Origin: Ruegeria sp. SCSIO 43209
GTDB taxonomy: Bacteria > Pseudomonadota > Alphaproteobacteria > Rhodobacterales > Rhodobacteraceae
DNA: 64,000 nt
Direction: 5' to 3'
Assembly: GCF_019904295.1 (NCBI RefSeq)
Contig: NZ_CP065359.1
Coordinates: 3,284,001 to 3,348,000 of the forward strand
This document shows, one piece after another, positions 36,846-45,308 of this stretch; the stretch's first letter is position 1; each line of letters opens with the position of its first letter. Under the pieces are notes generated by a model that did no database searches, was not told where the DNA came from, and saw only the letters and a program-made list of their open reading frames with translations. Position numbers and translations under genes: made by a program.

Positions 36846-38546
36846 ATGGCGATTGTCAGTTTCCTCATAAGTCTGGCTGGTGCAACGATGCTGCTGCTCT
36901 ACGCTGTGCGCATGGTGCGCACGGGCATCGAGCGTAGCTATGGTGCATCGTTTCAGCGGGTGATGACGGGGCAGCGCAGCTATGTGCAGGCCTCGATGGT
37001 AGGGCTTACAATGGCCGTCGTCTTGCAAAGCTCGGCCGCGGTTGCATTGCTGACCTCCGGATTTGCGGCGGGCGGGATGTTGGCCTTTCCGACCGGGCTT
37101 GCGATGGTTCTGGGTGGCGATCTCGGCTCGGCGCTGATCATTCAGGTTCTGTCCTTCAAACTGGATTGGTTGGTGCCGCTACTGCTTGCGGTCGGCGGCT
37201 ATCTGTTCGTCAAGACAGAGGCCAAGAAACCGCGCCAGTTGGGCCGTATTTTGATGGGTGTCGCATTCATCCTGATCTCACTGCGTTTTCTCCGCGAGGC
37301 GATGGACCCAATCCGTGACAGCGCCTTTCTACCCGCCATCGCCGAGTATCTTGCGCGTGATTACATCACAGCGTTCCTAGTCGGTGGAGCGCTGGCCTTT
37401 GTCATGCATTCTTCGGTCGCTGCGATCTTGATGTGTGTGACCCTGGTGCAAATCGGGGCGATCCCGTTTGCCGCCGGGCTCTCACTGGTGTTGGGTGCTA
37501 ATTTCGGGTCCGCCTTCATCCCGGTTTGGCTGACACGCGGCATGGCCCTGTCTGCAAGGCGCATTCCCTTCGCTAATCTGGCGTTGCGGGGCAGTTGGTC
37601 AATTGTCTCGCTGTTTGCTGCCAACCTGGCGCTGCGAATCGGAGTATTGGGCGATCTGCAAGGCGGGCAGATGCTGGTGAATGCACATCTGATTTTCAAC
37701 GCCTCGCTTTTGGTTCTGGCACTGCCGTTCTGCGGCATGCTGCGCGCGCCATTCGAAAAACTGCTGCCCGATCCGAATAGTCCTGAAAGCAGCGCGCAGC
37801 CCGGGCAACCGATCAGCGCACTTGATCTCGACTCCCTCAGCAGACCCAATCAGGCCCTGTCTAACCTCAAACGCGAGCTTCTGCGGATGAGCGACATGGT
37901 TGGCTCTATGTTCCGGCCTGCGCTGGAGCTTTATCGCAGCGGCGACAAGGAGCAGATCCGGGCCATTCGGGACATGGATACTGATGTGAACGATTGCCTT
38001 TCTGGTATCCGGCAATATGTGGCGGCTATCCCCGCTGATGCGTTCGGCAAGGAAAATGCCAAGATTGCGCGGGACCTAATGGAATATGCCATTCGCCTGG
38101 AAACCGCGGGCGACGTGGTGGCCAAACGCCTGACGGCATTGGCGGATGACATGCGCAAAAAGGGGGCCGCGTTCTCGAAAGAAGGTTGGTCAGAGCTGGT
38201 CGAAATGCACGAGGGGATTGTGGCCAACCTGAAACTGGCCTCGAACGTGCTGATCTCGGACGATCTGGAAAGCGCGCGTCTGCTGAGCCTGGAAAAAACC
38301 GAAATCAAGCGGGCCGAGCGTGACAGTCGCAAACGCCACCTTAAACGCTTGCAACATGGCAGCGCAGAAAGCTTTGAAACCAGCGACATCCACCTCGAAA
38401 CGCTGCGCGCCTTTCGCGAATTCAACAGTCACATCGCGGCCGTCGCCTATCCGATCCTGTATCGCAACGGGCAGTTGCTTGAAACCCGTCTGATCGAAGA
38501 AATGCCGCAGATGGAACAGGATGCGGATACCGAGGTCAAAGGGTGA
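36846..38546 (+). CDS. Na+/phosphate cotransporter family protein with PhoU-like tail
   Basis: A 566-residue membrane protein of the NptA/YjbB family. The two inverted repeats each contain a QSSA-type motif (VVLQSSAAVALL near residue 59; MHSSVAAILM near 188). About eight to nine membrane helices occupy residues 1-310. The C-terminal 230 residues are soluble, helical and PhoU-like (LKRELLRMSDMVGSMFRPALELY, EYAIRLETAGDVVAKRL). It probably imports or exports phosphate with sodium. Its end overlaps the next gene by 4 bases, which suggests co-transcription with hisN and the amidohydrolase gene. Confidence 0.88.
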   Translation: MAIVSFLISLAGATMLLLYAVRMVRTGIERSYGASFQRVMTGQRSYVQASMVGLTMAVVLQSSAAVALLTSGFAAGGMLAFPTGLAMVLGGDLGSALIIQVLSFKLDWLVPLLLAVGGYLFVKTEAKKPRQLGRILMGVAFILISLRFLREAMDPIRDSAFLPAIAEYLARDYITAFLVGGALAFVMHSSVAAILMCVTLVQIGAIPFAAGLSLVLGANFGSAFIPVWLTRGMALSARRIPFANLALRGSWSIVSLFAANLALRIGVLGDLQGGQMLVNAHLIFNASLLVLALPFCGMLRAPFEKLLPDPNSPESSAQPGQPISALDLDSLSRPNQALSNLKRELLRMSDMVGSMFRPALELYRSGDKEQIRAIRDMDTDVNDCLSGIRQYVAAIPADAFGKENAKIARDLMEYAIRLETAGDVVAKRLTALADDMRKKGAAFSKEGWSELVEMHEGIVANLKLASNVLISDDLESARLLSLEKTEIKRAERDSRKRHLKRLQHGSAESFETSDIHLETLRAFREFNSHIAAVAYPILYRNGQLLETRLIEEMPQMEQDADTEVKG

Positions 38547-39292
38547 CCGGATCGGTCGAAATCCTGAACGAGACGGGCATTGGGCGCGTCGTTCTGCTGT
38601 GTGAACATGCAAGCAACCGCATTCCGGCAGAGTTTGATGATTTGGGGTTGTCCGCATCCGCGCGCGTCAGCCATGCTGCTTGGGATCCGGGCGCAATGGC
38701 GCTGACACGGGCGCTGTCGACAGCGCTTGATGCTCCGGTCGTGGCCTCGACCGTCTCGCGATTGGTCTATGATTGCAACCGTCCGCCCGAGGCGGCAAGC
38801 GCAATGCCCGAGAAATCAGAACTGATCGAAGTGCCGGGCAATGTGGGCCTCGATCAATCGCAACGCGATGCACGTACCCAGGCAGTGTATGCCCCGTTCT
38901 GCCAGGCTGTAGCACAGGTTCTGGATGCGCGCGGTCCGGATACAGTCGTTGTGACTATTCACTCCTTCACGCCAGTCTATTTTGGGCAGCCGCGCGCGGT
39001 TGAACTTGGACTTCTCCATGACCAGGACAGCCGTCTGGTCGATGCCATGCTGGATCACATGGATCAGATCCCGCATCGCCGCACGGAACGCAATCAACCC
39101 TATGGCCCCGCTGACGGTGTAACGCATTCGCTCCGTCTCCATGCGCTGAGCCGGGGGCTGGCCAATGTGATGATCGAAGTACGCAATGATCTTTTGGGCA
39201 ATGAAATACAGGTTGCCAACATGTCCCGGGACATACTGGCGCTGCTTGAACCGGCGCTGAACGATATCACGATCAGGGAGGGCGCATCGTGA
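38543..39292 (+). CDS. N-formylglutamate amidohydrolase family protein
   Basis: A 249-residue member of the FGase family, metal-dependent amide hydrolases acting on N-acylated glutamate or similar compounds. Visible motifs are VLLCEHASNRIP, ASTVSRLVYDCNRP, TIHSFTPVYFG and MIEVRNDLL. It overlaps the preceding transporter and the following glutamine synthetase-like gene (ATGA/GTGA overlaps), so it is translationally coupled to them. Coupling to a glutamylating enzyme suggests it hydrolyses a gamma-glutamyl amide product rather than N-formylglutamate from histidine degradation, since no hut genes are near. This is an inference. Confidence 0.85.
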   Translation: MTGSVEILNETGIGRVVLLCEHASNRIPAEFDDLGLSASARVSHAAWDPGAMALTRALSTALDAPVVASTVSRLVYDCNRPPEAASAMPEKSELIEVPGNVGLDQSQRDARTQAVYAPFCQAVAQVLDARGPDTVVVTIHSFTPVYFGQPRAVELGLLHDQDSRLVDAMLDHMDQIPHRRTERNQPYGPADGVTHSLRLHALSRGLANVMIEVRNDLLGNEIQVANMSRDILALLEPALNDITIREGAS

Positions 39293-40650
39293 GCGCGAAA
39301 CTGACATTTGAGCATTTGAAGGCTGAGGTTTCGTCTGGCGAGATTGATACGGTATTGGTTTGTCTGGTTGACATGCAGGGCCGTTTGATGGGGAAGCGGT
39401 TTCATGCGGGTCATTTTGTTGCGGGAGCGTGGGAAGAGACGCATTGCTGCAATTATCTGCTGGCGACGGATCTCGAGATGGGGACGCCGGATGGGTATGC
39501 GTCGACCAGTTGGGAGCGGGGCTATGGCGATTATGTGATGAAGCCGGATCTGAGCACGCTGCGCCCAGTGCCGTGGCTGGAAGGCACGGCGATGGTGATG
39601 TGCGATGTGCTGGATCATCACACGCATGAAGAAGTGCCACACGCGCCGCGCTCGATCCTGAAACGCCAGGTGAACCGGCTGAAGGCGATGGGTTATGACG
39701 CCATGTGCGCCACCGAGCTGGAGTTTTTCCTGTTCGAGAAAAGCTTTGATCAGATCCGCAAGGAAGGCTTTCGCGACCTTGAGCCGATCTCGGGGTACAA
39801 CGAAGACTATCACATCCTTCAGACCACCAAGGAAGAGCATGTGATGCGCCCGATCCGCAACCATCTGTGGGATGCGGGGATACCGGTCGAGAACACGAAA
39901 GGTGAGGCCGAGACCGGGCAGGAAGAGCTGAACATCAAATATGCGCCTGCGATGGAGACGGCCGAGTATCACTCGATCGCCAAGAACGCGGTGAAAGAGA
40001 TTGCCTGGCAGCATGGGCATGCCGCGACCTTCCTGCCGAAATGGCATCATGAGAAAGTGGGCAGTTCCAGCCACGTGCATCAGTCGCTCTGGTCCGAGGG
40101 GCGGCCGATCTTTTTCGACGAAAAAGATCCGCTCGGCATGTCGGATGTGATGAAAAGCTACATGGCGGGTCTTTTGAAATACGCCGCCGATTACACCTGT
40201 TTCATGGCGCCCTACATCAACAGCTACAAGCGGTTCATGAAGGGGACCTTTGCGCCGACGCGGATCATCTGGTCGGTGGACAACCGCACCGCCGGGTTCC
40301 GCCTGTGCGGTGACGGCACCAAGGCGGTGCGGGTGGAATGCCGTATCCCGGGCTCGGATATGAACCCCTATCTGGCGATGGCTGGGATGCTGGCGGCGGG
40401 GATCGCTGGGATCGAAGAAGGGCTGGAGTTGCAGCCGCCGACCACGGGCGACGTCTATCAGGGAGAGACGGGGATGATCCCGGGCGATCTGCGCGCGGCG
40501 CGGGATGCGCTGCATGGCTCGGCGATGTTGCGGGCTGCGATGGGAGATGACGTTGTCGATCACTATGCGCGCGCGGCCGAGGTTGAGATCGAAGAGTTTG
40601 AGCGCGTGGTGACCGATTGGGAAATTGCCCGCGGGTTCGAGCGGGCTTGA
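39289..40650 (+). CDS. Glutamine synthetase-like gamma-glutamyl-amine ligase
   Basis: A 453-residue protein with the glutamine synthetase fold: N-terminal beta-grasp domain (VLVCLVDMQGRLMGKR), catalytic domain with ATELEFFLF (metal-binding glutamates), ETGQEELNIKY, GSSSHVHQSLW and NRTAGFRLCG, and ECRIPGSDMNPYLAMAGMLAAG near the end. It has the features of the GlnT/PuuA/IpuC-like group, which attach glutamate to amines rather than ammonia. The start is GTG at 39289. Downstream aldehyde and alcohol dehydrogenases fit a gamma-glutamylated amino-alcohol intermediate. True glutamine synthetase activity cannot be excluded from sequence. Confidence 0.85.
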   Translation: MSAKLTFEHLKAEVSSGEIDTVLVCLVDMQGRLMGKRFHAGHFVAGAWEETHCCNYLLATDLEMGTPDGYASTSWERGYGDYVMKPDLSTLRPVPWLEGTAMVMCDVLDHHTHEEVPHAPRSILKRQVNRLKAMGYDAMCATELEFFLFEKSFDQIRKEGFRDLEPISGYNEDYHILQTTKEEHVMRPIRNHLWDAGIPVENTKGEAETGQEELNIKYAPAMETAEYHSIAKNAVKEIAWQHGHAATFLPKWHHEKVGSSSHVHQSLWSEGRPIFFDEKDPLGMSDVMKSYMAGLLKYAADYTCFMAPYINSYKRFMKGTFAPTRIIWSVDNRTAGFRLCGDGTKAVRVECRIPGSDMNPYLAMAGMLAAGIAGIEEGLELQPPTTGDVYQGETGMIPGDLRAARDALHGSAMLRAAMGDDVVDHYARAAEVEIEEFERVVTDWEIARGFERA

Positions 40651-40676
40651 GAGGGTGAAAGCGAGGGGCCAGCCCC

Positions 40677-40717
40677 GCCGCCATTGGCGCTCGAACCAAT
40701 GGCGCACCAATGGCGGC
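40677..40717 (+). repeat. Inverted repeat between glutamine synthetase-like and aldehyde dehydrogenase genes
   Basis: GCCGCCATTGG (40677-40687) pairs with CCAATGGCGGC (40707-40717). A second copy of CCAATGGCG (40696-40704) inside the loop offers an alternative pairing. It is followed by CCCGAGATATTTATGGCCAG and a GATGAAG tail, a pattern I associate with dispersed gene-end repeats in Rhodobacteraceae. No T run follows, so it may stabilise or process the mRNA rather than terminate it. Confidence 0.5.
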
Positions 40718-40778
40718 CCCCGAGATATTTATGGCCAGATGAAGCAGGGATCCTGCTCTCTTTAGAGATGGAGTGACT

Positions 40779-42161
40779 ATGGGGCAGATGTTGCAATGTG
40801 TCTCGCCGATTGATGGGTCGGTTTTTGCCGAGCGCGAGGTGTTGTCGCGGGAGGCGGCGTTTGAGGTTGCGGGCCGGGCGCGGGCCGCACAGGCGGCTTG
40901 GGCGGCGCGGCCCTTGCGGGAACGCATTGATCTCGTGATGGCGGGTGTGGCTGCTGTTGGCGCGATGAATGAGGAAATCGTGCCCGAGTTGGCGCATATG
41001 ATGGGTCGCCCGGTGCGCTATGGCGGTGAATTCGGCGGCTTCAACGAGCGCGCAAGCCATATGGCCGGGATTGCCGAAAGCGCATTGGCTGATATCGCGG
41101 TGGGCGAAGATGAGACGTTCAAGCGCTATATCAGGCGCATCCCGCATGGGGTGGTGTTTGTGGTGGCGCCCTGGAATTATCCTTACATGACGGCGATCAA
41201 CACGGTGGCCCCGGCGCTAATCGCGGGTAATACGGTGATCCTGAAACACGCCACGCAGACCCTGCTGGTGGGCGAGCGTATGGCGCAGGCCTTCCATGCA
41301 GCGGGTGTGCCGGAAGACGTGTTCCAGAATGTCTTTCTGAGCCATGACGTGACCAACGATCTGATCGCGGGCAATGCGTTCGACTTCGTGAACTTCACCG
41401 GCTCGGTCGGCGGCGGCCAGGCGATGGAGCGCGCGGCGGCGGGCACCTTTACCGGCGTCGGGACTGAGCTGGGCGGCAAGGATCCGGGTTATGTGATGGA
41501 CGATGCCGATCTGGAGGCGGCGGTTGAGACGCTGATCGACGGGGCAATGTTCAACGCGGGCCAGTGCTGCTGCGGGATCGAGCGGATTTATGTGCATGAA
41601 AGCCTGTATGACGACTTCGTCGCCAGGGCGGTGGAGATCGTGAAGGGCTATAAGCTGGGCAATCCGCTGGACGCTGAGACCACCATTGGCCCGATGGCCA
41701 ATGTGCGCTTTGCCGATGAGGTGCGGGCGCAGATTGCCGAGGCGGTCGAGGCTGGTGCGGTGGCCCATATCGACATCTTCCCCGAGGATGATGGCGGCGC
41801 ATATCTGACGCCGCAGATCCTGACCAATGTCACCCATGACATGCGGGTGATGCGGGATGAAAGCTTTGGTCCGGTAGTGGGCATTATGAAAGTGTCCACG
41901 GATGACGAGGCCATCCGGCTGATGAATGACAGCGCGTTTGGCCTGACGGCGAGCCTCTGGACCCGCGATCTGGACCGTGCTGCGCGGGTGGGCGACCAGA
42001 TTGAGACGGGCACCGTCTTCATGAACCGCGCCGATTATCTGGATCCCGGCCTGTGCTGGACCGGCTGCAAGAATACCGGGCGCGGCGGCGGTCTGTCGGT
42101 CATTGGCTATCACAACCTGACACGTCCCAAATCCTATCACCTGAAAAAGGTCACGGGCTAA
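40779..42161 (+). CDS. Aldehyde dehydrogenase family protein
   Basis: A 460-residue NAD(P)-dependent aldehyde dehydrogenase. PWNYP at 131-135, the general-base glutamate in TELGGKDP (E230) and the catalytic cysteine in NAGQCC (C264) are present, along with the C-terminal EIETGTVFMNRAD-like segment. I chose the ATG at 40779 because GGAG lies 5 bases upstream; an in-frame GTG at 40773 and ATG at 40788 are alternatives. In this cluster it would oxidise the aldehyde made by the iron alcohol dehydrogenase, possibly a gamma-glutamylated aminoaldehyde. A terminator-like hairpin follows its stop. Confidence 0.93.
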   Translation: MGQMLQCVSPIDGSVFAEREVLSREAAFEVAGRARAAQAAWAARPLRERIDLVMAGVAAVGAMNEEIVPELAHMMGRPVRYGGEFGGFNERASHMAGIAESALADIAVGEDETFKRYIRRIPHGVVFVVAPWNYPYMTAINTVAPALIAGNTVILKHATQTLLVGERMAQAFHAAGVPEDVFQNVFLSHDVTNDLIAGNAFDFVNFTGSVGGGQAMERAAAGTFTGVGTELGGKDPGYVMDDADLEAAVETLIDGAMFNAGQCCCGIERIYVHESLYDDFVARAVEIVKGYKLGNPLDAETTIGPMANVRFADEVRAQIAEAVEAGAVAHIDIFPEDDGGAYLTPQILTNVTHDMRVMRDESFGPVVGIMKVSTDDEAIRLMNDSAFGLTASLWTRDLDRAARVGDQIETGTVFMNRADYLDPGLCWTGCKNTGRGGGLSVIGYHNLTRPKSYHLKKVTG

Positions 42162-42168
42162 GGACGCC

Positions 42169-42209
42169 GGCCTGCCTCGGAATGACCCCCTCGCCGGGGC
42201 AGGCCTTTT
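42169..42209 (+). terminator. Terminator-like hairpin between aldehyde and alcohol dehydrogenase genes
   Basis: GGCCTGCCTCGG (42169-42180) pairs with CCGGGGCAGGCC (42194-42205) over 12 positions, counting one G-U pair, with a 13-base loop and a TTTT tail. It ends 20 bases before the next start, so it is more likely a partial terminator or attenuator that lowers expression of the downstream gene. Confidence 0.6.
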
Positions 42210-42228
42210 GACACGAAGGAAAGCAAAC

Positions 42229-43374
42229 ATGTCACTTGTTGGAAACTGGTCTTATCCAACCGCAATCAAATTCGGGGCCGGGCGGATCAATGAATTGCCC
42301 GAAGCCTGTGCTGCGGCCGGCATGAAGAAGCCGCTGCTGGTCACCGACAAGGGGCTGGCCGACCTGCCGATCACCACCGCGACGCTGGATATCATGGAGA
42401 CCGCCGGTCTGGGCCGGGGTCTGTTCGCGGATGTGGACCCGAACCCCAATGAACAGAACCTCGAGGCCGGTGTTGCGGCCTATAACGCGGGCGGTCATGA
42501 CGGGGTGATCGCATTTGGCGGTGGCTCGGGGCTGGATCTGGGCAAGATGGTCGCCTTCATGTGTGGTCAGACGCGCCCGGTCTGGGACTTTGAGGACATC
42601 GGCGATTGGTGGACCCGAGCGGATGCCGATGCCATCGCGCCGATCATCGCCGTCCCCACAACTGCCGGGACCGGGTCCGAAGTGGGGCGCGCCAGCGTCA
42701 TCACCAATTCTGAAACCCACGCCAAGAAGATCATCTTCCATCCCAAGGTGCTGCCGACCGTGGTGATCTGCGACCCCGAGCTGACGGTGGGCATGCCCAG
42801 GTTCATCACCGCAGGCACCGGTCTGGATGCGTTCGCGCATTGTGTCGAGGCGTTCAGCAGCCCGCATTACCACCCGATGTCTCAGGGCATCGCGCTGGAA
42901 GGAATGCGGCTGGTCAAGGACTACCTGCCACGTGCCTATGCGGACGGCACCGACATCGAAGCCCGCGCCCAGATGATGAGCGCGGCGGCGATGGGGGCCA
43001 CCGCCTTCCAGAAAGGCTTGGGCGCCATCCACGCCATGAGCCACCCCGTCGGCGCGGTGTTCAACACCCACCACGGCACCACCAACGCGGTCTGCATGCC
43101 CGCCGTGCTCGAGTTCAACGCGCCAGTCATCGCCGACCGCTTCCAGCAAGCCGCCGCCTATCTGGGCATCGACGGCGGCTTCGACGGCTTCCGCAGCTTC
43201 GTGCAAGAGTTCAACGACAGCCTCGCCATCCCCCGCAATCTCTCCGACCTCGGCGTCACCAAAGCCGCCATCCCCGAATTGGTCCAGGGCGCAATCATCG
43301 ACCCCTCATGCGGAGGGAACCCAATCCAACTCAACCAACAAAACATCACTGAGCTGTTTAAAGTGGCGATCTGA
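42229..43374 (+). CDS. Iron-containing alcohol dehydrogenase
   Basis: A 381-residue group III metal-dependent alcohol dehydrogenase. It has the GGGSGLDLGKM nucleotide-binding motif, the PTTAGTGSEVGRASVI signature, and metal ligands in the DAFAHCVEAF and HAMSHPVGAVFNTHHG segments. The ATG at 42229 has GAAGGA 8 bases upstream; an in-frame TTG at 42208 would add 7 residues and overlap the hairpin. In the cluster it would oxidise an alcohol group to the aldehyde used by the neighbouring dehydrogenase. Iron is assumed from the family. Confidence 0.92.
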   Translation: MSLVGNWSYPTAIKFGAGRINELPEACAAAGMKKPLLVTDKGLADLPITTATLDIMETAGLGRGLFADVDPNPNEQNLEAGVAAYNAGGHDGVIAFGGGSGLDLGKMVAFMCGQTRPVWDFEDIGDWWTRADADAIAPIIAVPTTAGTGSEVGRASVITNSETHAKKIIFHPKVLPTVVICDPELTVGMPRFITAGTGLDAFAHCVEAFSSPHYHPMSQGIALEGMRLVKDYLPRAYADGTDIEARAQMMSAAAMGATAFQKGLGAIHAMSHPVGAVFNTHHGTTNAVCMPAVLEFNAPVIADRFQQAAAYLGIDGGFDGFRSFVQEFNDSLAIPRNLSDLGVTKAAIPELVQGAIIDPSCGGNPIQLNQQNITELFKVAI

Positions 43375-43376
43375 CA

Positions 43377-44216
43377 GTGAGCGCTGAAATCGTTCTCATA
43401 ATCCTTGCGGCCGCGTTGCTGCATGCGATCTGGAACACGGTTGTAAAAACGGCCGCTGACCGAACAGTCACGCTGGGTCTGGTTGCACTGGGGCATGTTA
43501 TCCCGGGGGCGCTGATGGTAGCGGTTCTGCCGCTGCCGAATGTCGAGAGCCTGCCATATCTGGCAGGTTCGACTGTCGTTCATTTCGGATATTTCTACAT
43601 GCTGAATCAGGCCTACCGGCATGGTGATCTCAGTGTGGTGTACCCGATCGCGCGCGGTGTGGTTCCTGCGCTGGTCGCTCTTTGGGCCGTAATATTTGCG
43701 GGCGAACATCTGCCGACGCAGGCATGGATTGGGATCGCGGTGATTGCCACCGGCATTCAACTGTCCAGCTGGTCGGTTTTGAGGCAAGGGGTCGGTAGGG
43801 CATCGCTTGTTTTCGCATTGGGAACGGGCTGCTTTATTTCCATCTACTCGCTTGTGGATGGCCTGGGCGTGCGGGTGTCAGGCAACATCCTGAGTTATTG
43901 GGCCTGGCATTCGGTTCTGCATATCTTTGTTGTGGGCTTTGTCGCGCTACGGCGAGGCGCGCGTGTGCTTGATTTGCCTCTGCGCATCTGGGTGATCGGG
44001 ATTGCAGGCGGAATGGTGTCGATGACGGCTTACGGCCTAGTGCTTTATGCCAAGAATTTCGCTCCGCTTGGCGTCGTGTCAGCCTTACGCGAAACTTCAG
44101 TGATCTTCGCGGCCCTGATCGGATTTCTGTTCCTGGGTGAAGGCAATCCCATGCGACGCCTTCTGGCAGCCGTGATGATGGCTGCAGGCGTGACGCTGAT
44201 CGCATTGTCGTCATGA
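43377..44216 (+). CDS. EamA/DMT family transporter
   Basis: A 279-residue membrane protein with about ten helices, GTG start, arranged as two EamA repeats (LHAIWNTVVK near the start; QAYRHGDLSVVYPIARGVVPALVALWAVIF, interrupted here, at the end of repeat one; ALRETSVIFAALIGFLFLGE near the end). Members export or import amino acids, amines and other metabolites. It begins 3 bases after the alcohol dehydrogenase stop and is probably co-transcribed, so it may carry the amine substrate or a product of that pathway. The substrate is unknown. Confidence 0.85.
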   Translation: MSAEIVLIILAAALLHAIWNTVVKTAADRTVTLGLVALGHVIPGALMVAVLPLPNVESLPYLAGSTVVHFGYFYMLNQAYRHGDLSVVYPIARGVVPALVALWAVIFAGEHLPTQAWIGIAVIATGIQLSSWSVLRQGVGRASLVFALGTGCFISIYSLVDGLGVRVSGNILSYWAWHSVLHIFVVGFVALRRGARVLDLPLRIWVIGIAGGMVSMTAYGLVLYAKNFAPLGVVSALRETSVIFAALIGFLFLGEGNPMRRLLAAVMMAAGVTLIALSS

Positions 44217-44337
44217 ACACATGCTGGGATGAGTTGAATGATTCTTGCGAGAGATCTGAAATCCACCTGTCAAGCCGCATGAAACTGCAGGTTTGTTGTG
44301 CCATGTTGACCGGAAAAGGCAAAAAAACCAAAATTGT

Positions 44338-44371
44338 CGCAAAAGATTTACATTTATTGTGGATTTTTGCG
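44338..44371. promoter_or_regulatory. Inverted repeat upstream of the DeoR-type regulator gene
   Basis: CGCAAAA (44338-44344) and TTTTGCG (44365-44371) are perfect inverted arms 20 bases apart, ending 24 bases before the regulator start. It could be an autoregulatory operator. The region is AT-rich and contains TTTACA, but I see no convincing paired promoter. Confidence 0.3.
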
Positions 44372-44394
44372 CGAAAATGTGACCGAGTCTGAAA

Positions 44395-45288
44395 ATGGAT
44401 GATGATAGCGTAACCATCCCACATCGTGGCCGAGAGCTGCTGGATGTCCTTGCGCGGCTGGGGGGGTCAGCGCGCAACACTCAGATCGCCCAGATCATGG
44501 ACGTCTCTGAGGAAACGGTGCGTCGTTTGGTCAAGGCACTGGCGCGCGCGAACAAGGTTGAGCGTGTGCATGGCGGCACATTTCTGTCTCGAGCACAGGA
44601 TACACCGATGTTTTCGGGCGCGCTGGAGTATAATGCCGACGAGAAAACCAACATCGCCAAGCGGGTCTGCGGGTTGCTTGAGGACGAGATGGTGTTGTTC
44701 ATTACCGTTGGCTCGACCATGACTCATGTGGCCGAGCAACTACGTGAGCTGCGGGGTTTAACCGTCGTTAGCAACTCTTTGTCAGTTGTCGCATCCCTGG
44801 CCGATCACAATGGCACGCGCGCCGTTCTGGCAGGGGGCGAAGTAATCCGCTCCGAACGAGGCAGTTTTGGCCGTGCAGCTGAAGAACTGGCGTGTCAGTA
44901 CAGCTATGACGCGGTGATCTGCGGCGCGGATGCACTGTCGCTGGTTGGAGGCGTATTGGCTTCGAACCCGCTAGAGGCGGATCTGACCCGTGCGCTGCAA
45001 GGGAACACGCATCGTATGATCGTTGCAGCGGACCACACCAAATTCGGTGCAAAGGCAGCCAACGTGTCTTGCCCGTTCGACAAGGTGACGGATCTGGTGA
45101 CCGATATCGCGCCACCTGATGCGTTTGCACCCGTTCTCAAGCAAGCTGGGGTCCAAGTGCACATTGCATCGCAATACGATGTCAAATCCGGGCCAGATGA
45201 AACAGAGCCCCGGAAGCAAAAAAAGAACAAAGAAACCTCCGAAAGCAAAGCGGGCAAATCGGGCTCTCGGAAACGCAAAACGAAATAA
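44395..45288 (+). CDS. DeoR/GlpR family transcriptional regulator with basic tail
   Basis: A 297-residue regulator. The N-terminal winged helix (RGRELLDVLARLGG, RNTQIAQIMDVSEETVRRLVK, interrupted, then VERVHGGTFL) is DeoR-type. The C-terminal sensor domain has the phosphosugar-isomerase-like fold (NIAKRVCGLLEDEMVLFITVGSTM, split; VVSNSLSVV; VVAADHTKFG). Family members usually sense sugar phosphates. It is 40 residues longer than normal and ends in a lysine/serine/arginine-rich tail (about 262-297). It lies 20 bases upstream of the ABC importer genes in the same direction and probably regulates them. Confidence 0.88.
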   Translation: MDDDSVTIPHRGRELLDVLARLGGSARNTQIAQIMDVSEETVRRLVKALARANKVERVHGGTFLSRAQDTPMFSGALEYNADEKTNIAKRVCGLLEDEMVLFITVGSTMTHVAEQLRELRGLTVVSNSLSVVASLADHNGTRAVLAGGEVIRSERGSFGRAAEELACQYSYDAVICGADALSLVGGVLASNPLEADLTRALQGNTHRMIVAADHTKFGAKAANVSCPFDKVTDLVTDIAPPDAFAPVLKQAGVQVHIASQYDVKSGPDETEPRKQKKNKETSESKAGKSGSRKRKTK

Positions 45289-45308
45289 ACAAAACCTAGG
45301 GAGAAAAC

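Noticed and set aside
39100..40710. A 536-codon open frame antisense to the glutamine synthetase-like gene
   Set aside because: The sense strand has strong family motifs. The antisense product is rich in Arg, His and Pro, typical of a shadow frame in GC-rich DNA, with no motif.
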